A DNA stretch of 64,000 bases from Diphasiastrum complanatum (lineage: Eukaryota > Streptophyta > Lycopodiopsida > Lycopodiales > Lycopodiaceae), in contig CM055092.1 in the NCBI GenBank assembly GCA_029204225.1, positions 59,768,077-59,832,076 of the forward strand. The letters are read 5' to 3'. Below are positions 20,264 through 32,157 of this stretch, piece by piece. The stretch's first letter is position 1. Each line of letters begins with the position of its first letter. The notes under the pieces were generated by a model, which had not been told where the DNA came from, did not search any database, and worked only from the letters and a program-made list of their open reading frames with translations. The translations under genes and the position numbers were made by a program.

Positions 20264-21906
20264 AGATGTGAGCGCATTCTGCAGGGAGCTGACATAGTCT
20301 TCTAGGGGATCAACCAATTGTTGTGTCGTCTTCTTCTCAACTTCAGACTTAGCTTCATGCTGCTTGGCGATCTTCAATTCTTTGTCCAACTGAATAACTT
20401 TATGGCTGATGAGAGTATTCTCAGATCCCATATCTGAAATGCGCTGCTCCAATCTTTTTTCTTATCCAGCATAGACTAGATCACTTGCGCAAGGCTTGAG
20501 ACTAAACCGAGAGCATCACTAGAATCTATTGTTGTGGAGGTGCTAGCAGCAGGAGGACCTGGCGGTACTATCCTTGGTTGGCGTGGAACAGGTGCCTGTA
20601 ATTCTTCTTCAAAGACGTCTTCTTCTTCATAGCCCTCAGGCACTGTGGCATCAAACTGCTTTGGTGATTTGGCAGCTTGCCCAACCCGAATTGTGACTGG
20701 TGCGGCTTCATCTTGAGGTTGCTGGTTAATCTGAAAAGAGTCGTCAACACCAGTGGGAGTATCATGGAATTGTCAAAATCCACTTCCAGGGGATTGGAGT
20801 TCAAAGGGCGTAGGGCTCTGGGGCATTACAAAAACTTTTGAGGCCCCAAGGGGGTCGGAATCATCGAACATGTCCATGAAATACTGGGTGTTTGGTGAAA
20901 TAGCTTATGTGTGTGGGGGTGAAGCGGCTGGGCAACTGTGATGGGAATAGTAGCCCCAATGGTCATAGACTATCCATGAGAGGAAGTAGAGACGAGGGAA
21001 GCATAAAGAGGTGGGGGGAATAGGCAGTGCAGCGCGAATAGCAGCAGGGGATGGAAGCGCAGCTGAAGATGTTTGCCTAGTATGACGTTGTGACATGGAA
21101 GGCGAGTCAGGAATGACGATCTCGCTGCGTGGACGACGTCGACTATGTGAGCTGAATGCCTGATGAGATGACTCGGCCAGTGCTTCTTCATAGATAGAAA
21201 GCACGGAATTCATACGAAAACCACGGATTTAATTTTCAAGGTGGGAGACTGCTAGGAGTGACAACAACGGGCCAGCAACAAATTGCTGCTTAGTATTGCT
21301 CTTGATGGCTCGTTTGAGTTCTCCAAAAACGGTCTTGAACCATATATATGGTTCGAGAGGCGCCTTGGCTATCTTGGCATGAGAATCAACTATCCTATGC
21401 AAAATCTGGGAAGTAATTCTATCTTTCCTGAGGTTGCCAACCATCATGAAATTATTAAGGAGCTGAGCAGTGGCATGCATGGCAGGATCGGTAATCGCTT
21501 CTAGAAGGTAGCCGCATTAGTCCAGTGCAGATCATTTGTAACGTCAATGTAAGGCTTAATGGCCTGTTTGGCTTGCTTATGGTTTGGCGAGGCTTGGGTA
21601 CCAGATGCTATCCCTATGGTAGCAAGGGCGGCCTTAGTCATGCGCACCTTGTGTGTGGCTCCCTGGAAAGTAATGTAAAACCTGGATTTCTCCTAATTCC
21701 AATCTGAAGGCAGGAGTGATAAAATCCATGTTTATTCTCCCTCAGAAGGCTCTCTCATGAATAATCATTGTCGTAAGCAGAAGCTCCGCAAGGGTCATCC
21801 ACTAAGTGACCATGCTTGTGCTAGGAAGGATCATGATATCCGTTGTAAATGGGACATCACAATGGATAGTATAATGCGACGACTGAGACGTATCTGTGGA
21901 AGACAT
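20264..21906 (-). pseudogene. Extra ORF downstream of gypsy integrase, coiled-coil protein of unknown function
   Basis: The minus-strand frame can be followed from a Met at 21906 (SSTDTSQSSHYT) through AKIAKAPLEPYIWFKTVFGE, a Ser/Arg/Pro-rich middle, an acidic stretch (EGYEEEDVFEEEL) and a C-terminal helix rich in Glu/Lys (ISDMGSENTLISHKVIQLDK, KIAKQHEAKSEVEKKTTQQL) typical of coiled coil. Stops and frameshifts interrupt it. Athila and Tat elements often have an additional ORF in this place (env-like or otherwise), but I see no diagnostic envelope features and do not assign one. It ends abruptly at the LTR junction. Confidence 0.55.
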
Positions 21907-22189
21907 GATGTAAAAGTACATAAACTAAAAGTAATAGGCGTGAGTGTATATTAGAAAATAGTACAAAAAGTTTTGAAGGCTTTGGTCGCTGGAAAATTTG
22001 ACAAGAGCTTTGCTAGCACAAGTGAGGAATGAATCAAATTCATCCAACTTATTGGTGAATTTGGAGGGTCCATTACATCGAATACTAGTTTGGCTGATCA
22101 GTTCTGAACAAAAATTTATAGGCTAGTTCAGTACTGTGAGAATAAGCTATAAAAATCTCGGCAAAAAATTCTGAGGTGTCGAAGCCATC

Positions 22190-22400
22190 CGGCGAACATT
22201 TTCCAGGGCTGGCGAAGGATGAACCTTCGCCCATGAGGGTCCTTCGCCAAAGTATTGTCGTAAATGCAACTTTTCAATATTTGAACCTATATCCAACCTA
22301 ATTTTGACATTTTAAGACCATCTAGCATGTCAGCGACGGTTTTTGAGGAGAGTAAGGTGCTCGCTCGGCGAAGGTTCTCAAAATGGCATATTGTTGATCA
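22190..22400. repeat. GGCGAAGG/CCTTCGCC cluster with hairpin
   Basis: GGCGAAGG (22211-22218) and CCTTCGCC (22224-22231) form an 8-bp stem with a 5-base loop. CCTTCGCC recurs at 22241, and GGCGAAGG near 22365. These lie in the non-coding part between integrase and the extra ORF. Confidence 0.7.
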
Positions 22401-22750
22401 TTCGCCTAACTCAAAACCAGGTCTATTTTCTAGAAATGAACCTTTGCCCAAGTTAGTATAGATATATTTGAAGTGGATGTACAATCTGAAAGCTCAACGA
22501 ATGTTTTCAATATTGTATAGGTTGTTAACATATGACCGAAATAGTGATTTTATGAGTCATTTTCCATCAAAAATTATCTTTTTTTGAAAATACTTTCCTT
22601 CCTCTTTTTCCATTCTGATGACTTTTCTGACTTTCGCTCATTAGTCTTTCCTCAGTTTTTTTTTTTTTTACTATCTTTTTCAAACAAAATTAACAATTAA
22701 GTATTGAGAACAAAATATTGAAAAACAAATAAAAATAAAAATCATTTGGA

Positions 22751-23916
22751 TCATGCTTGTTGAACTGGCGGAGCAGGCTGCCAAAACTTGCGTAATCGAC
22801 TGCCATTCACAAGAGTATCAAACTGTTTTCCGTCCAAGTGCTCAAGAATCACTGCTCCATAGTTCAGGATTTCCTTCACTTTATACGGGCCTTCATCAGC
22901 AAACTTCAATTTTTCCTTGATCAGCTTGGTTTTGTACATTAGTGCGAGATCTCTTGCTTTCATATCCTTTTTGTGTAATCGACGATCATGTCATGCCTTA
23001 CGGTAGGCTTTCTCTGCTGCTAACGCATGAACTGCCATCAATCTTGTTTCACACAATTTGTGTAACGCTTCATGACGTAGTTGTATAGACTTATCATCAT
23101 TTAACCGCTCTGTTGCTGCTACGCGTAAAGATGGTATTAAAAATTCAATCGGCATGACAACATCTTGACCAAATACCAATTGAAAGGGTGTTTGATTTGT
23201 ACTATTTTTGTAAGCGGTTCTAAATGCCCATAATGCTGCATGCAGTTTATGTTCCCAATCAGATCGACTCACTTCAATTATTTTCGTCATAATAGCGTAG
23301 AGAATCTTATTGGAAGATTCAGCTTGCCCATTTCCTCTGGGATAATAAGGAGTACTAAATCTGTGTATAACAAAAAATCTTCTAGTAAACACTTTATCAT
23401 TTGATTAACAAAGTCTATACCTTGATCACTGACAATCTCGATCGGACATCCAAATCTGACAATAATATTTTCATAGAGACACTTGGCTGCAGATTTTGCA
23501 TAAGCAACTTTGACAACTTTGGCTTCAACCCACTTGGTCATATAAACAGTTGCCACGATAATGTATCGGGCTTGAGATCCTCGCGCGGCAGGATGAATAG
23601 GACCAACATAATCCAATCCCCATTTTCCAAATGGCACTTGCGATAAAACCGGATGCATGGGTTCATAGTTTTGTCTAGTAGGCCGTCGTGCTCGCTGGCA
23701 AACATCACATGTTTGAATATAATTTTTTGTGTCCTTATGAAGCGTAGACCACCAACAACCTGATTGCAAAAGTTCGTGAACAATAATATCTTTAGAGAAG
23801 TGTCCTACGCCCATGCCATCATGTGAAAACATGATTAAATATGGTATTTCATGCGGAAAAACACATCTACGTAGAATATTGTCTGATCCACGACGATACA
23901 ATTGTCCTGCAATCAA
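22751..23916 (-). pseudogene. Gypsy integrase, nested element
   Basis: The zinc-binding region shows H and C residues (GHFSKDIIVHELL, then CDVCQRARRPT). The core has GLDYVGPIHPA (first Asp, about 23605), EIVSDQGIDF (second Asp, about 23425) and GNGQAESSNKIL (Glu, about 23325). A frameshift separates the second and third catalytic residues near 23390. The C-terminal part (LKFADEGPYKVKEIL, 22751-22963) contains a GPY-like element and no chromodomain. The overall layout matches Athila/Tat integrases. Confidence 0.88.
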
Positions 23917-23999
23917 TTGATAAAGTCAAGCCTTATGAATCAATTGTCTCTTCTATACTTTTGTCACGGAGTCATTCGGTTGTTCTAGCATCAGGTACT

Positions 24000-25290
24000 C
24001 AACAATATCCGTTGCCCACTCAGGTACTTCTTCTACATAGAATAATGCAACATTTGGTAATTCATCATCCACTTCGGTATTAACTGGTGCGGATTCAATT
24101 CGCGAAATGTGGTCGACTAAATAATGTTGCTTCCCCTTTCGAACCACAATTCGAAAGTCAAATTCAGTCAATAGCATTAACCATCTTGCAATACGCCCAA
24201 TATTGCACATCTTGTTTACCAAATAAAGTAACGGCTAGTGATCCATATAAAATGCATAGTGCGTTTCCATGAGGTAATGACAAAATTTTCAAACAGAAAA
24301 AATCATGGCTAATGCTTCACGTTCTGTTGTTGAATAGTTCTTCTCCGGATCTGTAAGCTGTTTACTTGCAAATCGTATTGGATAGTCCTTCTTATAGTCA
24401 CCTGGCTACGTCAAAACTGATCCAATTGCATATTTTGAGGCATCTGTGTGAACATGAAACTCAATTGTCCAATCTGGAAAATGCAGTATTGGTGCTGAAA
24501 TAAATGTTTTTTTTTTTTAATTTTTCAAAGGCTTCTAACGCCTCTATTGTCCAAATAGGAACAATAGTCAGTTTGTATATAGGTCTTGCTAAATTCGCAA
24601 AAAAGATAATAAAAACTTGATAGTAGTTTGCATGACTCATAAACACATAAACTCCACGAATTGTTGTTGGTAGTGGCAATTCCACAATAATCTTGATTTA
24701 AAATAATCTATGGCAATGCCATGTCTCGATATCACATGCCCAAGCACAACTCCGTGGGAAACCCATATCTGACATTTTTCTGGATTTAGAAAAATTTGAT
24801 ACTTACGACATCTTTCAAATACTTTCTCCAATTAATCCAAGTGGTCTATATATGTACTATGGACTCCCAGGTCATCCAAGTAAATTTCAAAAAATTTCTG
24901 TAGATAATCTTTAAAAGCAAATTGTATTACTCTTTGGAATGAACTTGGTGCATTACAGAGTCCAAACGACATTACTTTGTAAGCATAGGTGCCCCATTAT
25001 ACTGCAAAAGCTGTTTTGTGACGATCTGTAGATGCAATCTTGACCTGGTTGTAACCACTAAATCCATCCAAGAAACTATAAGCTTCTGGTCCAACAAGGC
25101 GGTCCAAAATGCTTTCAGTAAAAGGTAACGAGAAGTGATCCTTCCGCGTCACTTTGTTCAAGGCTTTAAGATTCACACAAATTCTCAATTTTTCATTCTT
25201 CTTAGGAACAATGACAATCGGTGAAACCCATTCTGTATGCTCGATCTCATAATTGAAATCAACGTCAAGTGATCTCTGAAGCTCTTTTTT
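24000..25290 (-). pseudogene. Gypsy reverse transcriptase and RNase H, nested element
   Basis: RT motifs on the minus strand: RICVNLKALNKVTRKDHFSL, YSFLDGFSGYNQVKIASTDR, then FGLCNAPSSFQRV and the active site EIYLDDLG (about 24880), followed by FLNPEKCQIWV and GVVLGHVISRHGI. RNase H-like residues (ASKYAIGSVL, then LTDPEKNYSTTEREALAM, about 24300-24440) follow. Several stops and frameshifts interrupt it. The fold copies element RNA into DNA; this copy is inactive. Confidence 0.88.
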
Positions 25291-26230
25291 ATCAGATCTG
25301 CAACATTAGGATAATAGTGATAGAATTTTGTAATCTTTGGAACTGCATCAGGTACTAAAGGTATGGTATGTTCAATAACTGACGTCGGAATACCCTTCAG
25401 ATCTTGATAAGTCCATGCAAAGCAATCTTGATACTTTATAAGTAACGTGCGGAGTGCTTGAAACTGTTTAGGTTTAAGTTGTGATCCAACTCATACAATC
25501 TTTTCTGGTTCTCCTAGTTCAGCAAGATTCATAGTCTGTGTCCTAGTTGGAGCATCGTAAACATCTTTCGATTTTGGCATCTGTTCTTCGGGTTCATGAT
25601 GTGCTTTGGGCAACATGATAACCACATCATCTAGTAGTGTATAACATTTAAAATGTTCAGGCATATCATGTTGGACTACATTTGCTTGTTCTCGATCAAA
25701 AGGATTTGTCTTGGATCTTCGCTTAGCCTTATTAGCAGGAATTGATCGGGGAGGGGATGACTTCTGAGAAGATAAACTCTTCTTCGAAGTGAAGACTTCC
25801 TAGACGATGATGTCTTGCTAGAACTCTAACTTGTAGAATCATCCTTGACTTTTCCTTTGTCTTTATCCAGTAAGGGTGGTACATTCTTTGAATCAATCTT
25901 TTGAGGAGAATTTTCCCATTTCAGGATCGTATTATAATGTTGCTTGGCTTGTTTCTTCGTCATTGACTCTGTGATCATGTCTTCCCTCAATATAACTACT
26001 TTTGACGGTTTTATTGTTGGTTCATCGGGAATATTTTATGAGAATCGTAATGAACTCCCAAATTTTTCTCTGGTTGGTCACGTATGATCCATTGTTGATG
26101 AATCATTATCCTCTTTTTGAACCATTGGTTTGATAGTCCAAGTTGCAGGATCAACTTTGACTACACATTCACGATTTTCAAAAGTGATTTTCCCGGTACT
26201 CCAGTTATGAATTACTTGTGCAACTCGTAA

Positions 26231-26490
26231 TCATGGGTGTTCCAATAGAACTCGGTAGACATTTGGTGCTTCTGGTAATTCCATTACTACGAAAGTAATG
26301 ACGAACTGTATTCCGGCAATTCTGACATGTATATCTTCAACCATTCCTCTTGGACGAACTATTGTTTGATCAGCTAGCTTAATGGCAAAAGTCGCAGGTT
26401 TTATCTTTGTAAGGCCCCATTTTGCACATAGCTTTGTAGAAATCAGGTTAACTCTTGAACTGCCATCTATCACAACTACTTCATTAGGAA
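26231..26490 (-). pseudogene. Gypsy aspartic protease, nested element
   Basis: Residues VVIDGSSRVNLIST correspond to the retropepsin active-site loop (normally Asp-Ser/Thr-Gly; here Asp-Gly-Ser), followed by LADQTIVRPRGMVEDIHVRI and VITFVVMELPEAPN, the usual Athila/Tat protease pattern. Only about 150 bp separates it from the PBS, so gag has been lost. Confidence 0.82.
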
Positions 26491-26631
26491 ATTGTGCATG
26501 TTGTATCGAAATCAGACCAAATCACTTCCTAACCCTAAATACAAATTTAATACTATTCATGCCACGACAAGATGCCTAATGCAAGCTAACCATCCAACAA
26601 ACATGTTGCCAACTGAAAAATTGGCGTAGCT

Positions 26632-26652
26632 CCCCAGCAACGACACCAAAAT
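26632..26652 (-). promoter_or_regulatory. Primer-binding site of nested gypsy element (tRNA-Asp type)
   Basis: The minus strand reads TGGTGTCGTTGCTGGGG one or two bases after the LTR end. The usual plant gypsy PBS is TGGCGCCGTTGCCGGGG; the three differences are C-to-T transitions, two of them at CpG sites. Confidence 0.85.
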
Positions 26653-27385
26653 TGTAGTGGGTTTCTTTCCTTGCCTATTCTCAACCCAATATCCAATCAA
26701 TCTAGCATCAGGGAGATGAAGGTAGTTGTCACGCATAAATTCGTTCCCATGAGAGCGATAGCATAGTTCAGATTTTAGCATGAATAAAAGATTCACATCT
26801 AACTTTACCATCCATTAACCCTAAGCATTAACACTACATCCATTAACACTAGATCCACAATGAAGACAACTTACTCTTTCTCTCTCACAAAAAGTATAAA
26901 AACATGCAATCCCAATAACAATCAGATCCAACAATTAGCAAAACACAATAAAAGCATGAGAGATGGAAGAAAAGTGATAGAGAGCAAGGACATTCATAAA
27001 TCCATTTCACAAGAGAACCAATCTGCTTTATTGAAATGAAGATATGTACATGTGTAGAAACTCGAGTTGGTCTCTTTTTATAGTAGAGAGGAGGACCTTG
27101 GCCTCTAAATCCTATTGGTCCATTTTTGCCTCCCTAATTATTCAAATTTAAAAAAGAGTAGAAACCATCCAAATTGGAGGGAAACCCAACTTTATTCAAT
27201 AACTTGACATTTAGGCCCTACGACATTAAAAGTCTCGCAAAAAGGCCTAAAGTCCTTTTATTGTCTTTCTAATTAATCAAATAACTATGTGATCATCATG
27301 TTGGACTTACACACGCAGGGTGCGAAATCCCTCTCACTTATTAACTAGGGCTAGGATTGCCTTGGGATCCGTAAACCCTCCAACA
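26653..27385 (-). repeat. 5' LTR of nested gypsy element (733 bp)
   Basis: Full LTR, TGTTGGAGGG...CCCACTACA on the minus strand. The TATA box CTATAAAAAG (minus) is at about 27076-27086. It is highly similar to 19580-20263 apart from small indels and substitutions. Confidence 0.92.
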
Positions 27386-27390
27386 ATGAA

Positions 27391-28860
27391 ACAATAGAAG
27401 TATCAACTCGTCTCTTCTTGAGAAAGAAGTTCATGTCGCTCAAGATGAGTGAAGGAACCTCAATCACTGATCATCTGAATGAATTCAAACAGCTACTAAA
27501 TCAGTTAGTTGCAATAGGCTCACCAGTATTGGACAAATATGCTAATATGTCTCTTTTGTCCAGTCTCCTCCCTCTTACGACAACTTAATATTGCCCTTGA
27601 ACAATGCTCTTGACCTATCTCTACAAAAATTGACAACAAGTTTATTGTAGGAAGACGTAAGAAAGGAAAATCTTATCTATGCTGAATACAACGGTAGTTG
27701 CCCTCTATTCGAATAAGCAACAATTCCAGAAGAAAAAAAACTTCAAAGAACAAGAAAACAAAAGCTGAGCAGACTGATTCATACCAGCAATCACAATAGC
27801 ACAATCGACAACATCAGAGGCCAAAAACTAAAATCTTCTACAAATATTGCAAGAGAACCAATCATGACATCAAGGATTGTCCAGTTATCTAGCACAATGA
27901 AGCAAAGAAGAAGATGCAACATGATGGAAGATCTGATTCTGCCATAACCTCTCATGAAGACCCAACATTGCTAATGATACAAGATCAAGACAATATAGAT
28001 GTCCTTCTATGGTATCTCGATTCCGGTGCTTCTCAACACATGACACCATGCAAGTTACTATTCAAAGATCTCACTCTAGCAGATTCAAGGTATGTTTACT
28101 TCGGTGACTCAAGTACACTACAAATTGGAGGCCAATGATCAATATACCTTCATCTTCCAAATGGTGAATTGACCTTGCTCAAGGATGTACTTTACGTATC
28201 CAAACTAACAAAGAATTTACCGTTAGTCAGCAAGCTCACTAATCAGGGCTGCAGAGCATTGTATAACTCAAAACAATGTACTATTTTGGATAAGAACTGT
28301 AAAGAAGTCCTCTATGCAAGCAGAGAAGGTAATTTGTACATTTTGAGTCATGAATATACACTGACTACCAATGTGAGTACTTCAACTGCCCAGTTATGGC
28401 ATCAAAGATTAGGATACCTAAACATGAGATTTTATCTTGTATATGCATCATAATAGTAGGGTCAAGGATCTAAAGATTAATGCTACCTCCACTGACATTC
28501 GAAATGTATGTGAGATGTGCCTACTAAGCAAACAGCCTATATCCAGATTCCCAAAGGGACAAGTCACTAGAGCTAAGTCCATTTTAGAATTGATACATAG
28601 TGATCTGTGCGGCCCTATGAGTACTCCCTCTCTTAGTTAAGTACTATATTTTATCACTTTATTAATGACTATTCAAGATTTATGGGTATTATGTTCATTA
28701 AGAACAGGTATGAGGCATTCAACTTCTTCAAAGAATTCAAGCAATTTGTTGAGACACAGACTAGTCAAAGACTCCAGACCTTGCCTACTGACAATGGGAG
28801 AGAAGAACCAAGTTTTGAGGCTAATTCATGTCAATTTGGATCTATCACATTGTATGTTTG
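27391..28860 (+). pseudogene. Outer copia gag end, protease, pre-integrase and integrase start (segment 3)
   Basis: Capsid continues directly after the ATGAA duplication (TIEVSTRLFLRKKFMSLKM, LNEFKQLLNQL). The zinc knuckle YKYCKRTNHDIKDC has its first Cys replaced by Tyr. Protease shows LWYLDSGASQHMT (about 28010). Pre-integrase has LWHQRLGYLNM (about 28395) and CEMCLLSKQ (about 28510), then LELIHSDLCGPM with the first integrase Asp (about 28600) and the region of the second Asp as TDNGRE (about 28790). Several stops and slips are present. The frame is lost near 28860 at another insertion. Confidence 0.87.
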
Positions 28861-29410
28861 AATTTTGCTCTCTCTTTCTCTCTCTAACTCGAGTAGAAGG
28901 CTATGCTAATGCATTAATTTCTTGCTGCTTTTTCCATTCTTATAGAAACTCGTGTCATATCACATGCAAAGGTTGCGAGTGTTCCGAAGTGACATGCAAG
29001 GCATGCACAAAGTGTATTGGACACATGCATAGTGATTTGGACAATTCTAGTTTAGAGATTGCCACTTGGTAAAAGTAGGTAGAAATGCATGCATGTAAAG
29101 TGACAAATGTCACTAGTTTGCTAGTTATTACTTTTAGATGTGGATGAAAGTAGAAGAGAGATGGCTCTACCTCAAGATATTCCAATCTCCATAAATGTAT
29201 GTGAGCTCTCTCATAATTTTTGAGATATTATCACCATATAGCAATGGTAGCTCCTCCTCTTTGATGCACTTTAGCTCCAATAGAATCCTCTTGATCCATA
29301 ATGTTGAAAATGAAAAATCATCTATCTTGACTTTAGGCTTTGGTAAAGTTTTTTGTATGTGTATGTAATGTTTCATATTGCAAATGCCAAATTTGGCCTA
29401 GAGGAACGTC
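28861..29410. other. Insertion of about 0.5 kb in copia integrase
   Basis: The integrase reading is broken here and resumes at about 29415. The segment begins with a CT-rich run (gctctctctttctctctc) similar to the CT-rich part of the LTR near 38600. I could not find matching target duplications, so the exact borders and type are open. Confidence 0.5.
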
Positions 29411-29755
29411 AGGATGGAATGTCCGACTACTTATCATCATGCGACATTCAGCATTAGTTCTCCGCCAGCTACACACCACAACATAATGGAGTAGCCGAGA
29501 GAAAGAACCGAACACTACTCAATGCAGCACGATCAATGATGTCAAATCCTCAGCAACCCAAGAATTTTTGGGCTGAAGCAATTTCAATTGCTTGTTGTCT
29601 GTAGAACTGCTTAAGCACTAAAGTAGTCAACTCAAGAACTCCATTCGAATCCTTTCATTGATACAAACCGAGTCTTAAGCACCTCCGAGTGTTTGGTTAT
29701 CTTTGTTGTAAAGATCGCCTAGTGAAGATCTGACTAGATCCTGTTGCAAAACAAC
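29411..29755 (+). pseudogene. Outer copia integrase, C-terminal half
   Basis: [20 protein letters not shown] contains the third catalytic residue (Glu) of copia integrase, followed by [12 protein letters not shown] and TPFESFH...LRVFGYLC. In-frame stops occur at LCCL-x and elsewhere. RT and RNase H do not follow; the element is truncated at about 29755 and no 3' LTR is seen. Confidence 0.88.
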
Positions 29756-30630
29756 CAAAAGGACACCTGTGGAGCAAAACCACCCAACCAACAAGAAATG
29801 GCTAGTCAACACCCTAACCACTTCACCCCCATGCTATGGTGAATGAATGCAAGAGAGGAGAGAAAACTTGGCTCAAGAATCATAAAATCCAATAGGGAGG
29901 TGGGTGAGTTTCTATGGTATGTATTCTCTCCAAGAGGAGAGAATATTCCCCTTAGGATCCCCATGCAACCTATATTAAGCTATTGATTTGCTATTCTTGC
30001 ATTATAGCAGTCAAACGCCATGCAAGTGCTCCTATGTCCAATTATAGGTCTGGGCCCTCATATGATTATTAATTATTTTACAAGCGAAGTCCAGAATGAT
30101 GAGGCATAACTAATAACCACATATGTTGGAGTGACTGGCTGTCCACGTCAAGAATTATTTTGATTCCCTTATACAGGACATGGACATCAAATTCTTTCCC
30201 CCTTAAACCTATTATGTCCTCAGAACGAGTAACTAGGGAAGATCCGCATTTGTTTGCTTCAAACTCTTTCCCATGAATCATTATCCTCAATCTAACAACC
30301 AACCTAATCAAGCACCTAGAGATACAATGAATCTTGATCTGTTTATCTCTAATTCAAAGTACTCTCTCAGATTCCAAGATACAGTGAGCGATAAGTCCTC
30401 CAAATGGGTAAGATATTCAACACCCTCAACTGCCATCATCACATAAACTAAATTTATATGATACGTTGGCGACCAATCATGAAGATCAAGTTCAAAAGCT
30501 AACAAATCATTCTTTTAACTTTCACTTTCACCCTGAAAATCAATCCTTAGTGTGACTTTAATTTCAAATAACTACTTAGAGATACATTTTTCTATTGGGC
30601 CTGATTCTCTCCATTCTAGTAACATAAGTA
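29756..30630. other. Unassigned sequence between copia fragments
   Basis: Two short minus-strand ORFs (30308-30505 and 30078-30311) overlap by a few bases but carry no motif I recognise. Sequence such as ccaagaggagagaata near 29930 may be LTR-derived. No supported gene. Confidence 0.5.
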
Positions 30631-30631
30631 C

Positions 30632-30910
30632 CTATTCAATATCTCATTAGAGACATTCATCTTAATGTAGTGGAGAGCCATCCTAGCTCTCTGTTGTATT
30701 TTTGAACCTCTTGAAGAACTTGTGGTTCTTCTTCAAGGCCAAGAACTATGTCCATCACGTCTTGAAGGATCAAGATGGACTCCATCCTCATCTTCCAAAT
30801 TGAGTAGTTTGAAGTGGACAATCTTTCACTTGGTTCCAACAAAGATGAACTCATTGAAGCCATTTGAAGTGAAGAAAACTCAAATGATGAACAATAAATG
30901 TTGCTACACA
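30632..30910 (-). pseudogene. Copia gag N-terminus (family B, copy 1)
   Basis: SSSLLEPSERLSTSNYSIW and KMRMESILILQDVMDIVLG form the DUF4219/UBN2 start of a copia gag. The same gag occurs at 43.8-44.1 kb (minus) and, more diverged, at 39.6 kb (plus). It is cut at about 30632, inside the segment encoding HYIKMNVSNEIL, with an unrelated sequence to the left. Confidence 0.85.
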
Positions 30911-31603
30911 CTCTCAGAAGGATCCAATAATGAAGTACTATCTCCTCCTATGAAAGATGTTGCAACTATTTTTGAATTGATTCTCACTAGCTACACAAAT
31001 CTCTCTAAAATAGGATCTATTTCACATCAAATGATGGACTATAGACAAAGTTAGGATCATTTACTATTAGCACGTGTGAAATACACTAAGTAACCAAATT
31101 TGACTCAAACTCAATGATATTGCATGAAACAAATCGGCTATGATCTCAAAACAATGTCGAACACTTATAGATGAGATTGGTAACCATATAATTGTGAACA
31201 GAGATCTAACAAGCAATCTCTTGACCAAACCAAATGTGTCCACCCAGGTCTAGGTGCCCTACCTAACGCTCTTCAAAAGCTTATAACTTCTGATTGGCTC
31301 AACCAAATGGAATGAAACTGATTGCAACAAAACTAGACAAAAATAGCTTCAAAGCAAGCTATCAAGCAAGATAAATGGATCAAGCATGAGAGAGAACTCT
31401 CAATCTGAAAATGGATGTTCCTCACACGTGTCTGAGCACCTGATTCCCTACAGTACCAGGTCAGACCCAATCAATGCCCTATTGATCTCTTTTGATCCAA
31501 AATTAGACAAGATAGCTAGGAAAATGGATCTTGACAATTTCTAGCTCAAGATTGATGAAAAGTTTTCACTTAAATGGTTCAAAATGCATGGTAACCTTAG
31601 GTA

Positions 31604-32157
31604 GGCTCTGATACAATGTTGATTTCACGCGTGTGGACTGTCCACAACATGTACTTGTGATCTCCTAAGGTGTGTACATGCACCAAGATCAAGACTAGAT
31701 TGAGATTCAAGATCTATCTTTGATTTTATGGCAAAAACACACTACTATATGCATTCAATCACTTCCAACTCCCAAGCACACATATGGGAAGTGTTCCAAA
31801 AATAATTCAAGTAAAAACAAGTTGCTCTCCTCGGGTAGAGAGAGAAAATCATCATGAGCTCTCGGGTAGAGAGACAAAGCTAGAAAACCAATTACTCACA
31901 AAATCCACTCAATCTCAAAATCAATTAGATCCAAATGAGAAGTACAATGATATTAGTAGATCCTTGAGCTACCACTATGCTTAACTATGATTGGACCACA
32001 CTTTTGCCACCTCTTAATCCTATTGGACCATTGATCCATTCATCTCTAAATTCTATTGGACCATTTTCAAGCAAACCTCAAATTCTATTGGACCCCTCAA
32101 GGTTCCACCTCTAAATCCTATTGGACCTCTTAAATTTCATCAAACAAAAGTATTACA
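31604..32157 (-). mobile_element. Copia family B copy 1: 5' LTR and PBS
   Basis: The LTR spans 31617-32157 (541 bp), reading TGTAATACTTTTG... on the minus strand and ending ...AACA. The PBS TTGTATCAGAGCC (minus, 31616-31604) follows. The leader 30911-31603 is closely similar to 44081-44783. At the right edge it cuts straight into a gypsy protease fragment (32158), so it inserted into that element. The other end was lost. Confidence 0.85.

Larger units (their letters stand above)
19580..27385 (-). mobile_element. Nested Ty3/gypsy element (Athila/Tat-like), 7.8 kb, TSD ATGAA
   Basis: It is flanked by ATGAA (19575-19579 and 27386-27390). LTRs lie at 19580-20263 and 26653-27385, and a tRNA-Asp-type PBS sits next to the right LTR. 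On the minus strand the order is PBS, protease, RT, RNase H, integrase, then an extra coiled-coil ORF before the 3' LTR. There is no chromodomain, which with the PBS type points to the Athila/Tat lineage. Gag is almost entirely deleted (only about 150 bp between PBS and protease), and the extra ORF runs into the 3' LTR at a deletion junction (20263/20264). Confidence 0.9.

Noticed and set aside
30078-30505. Two overlapping minus ORFs as a possible small gene pair
   Set aside because: No recognisable motif, no start context and no second copy in the window.
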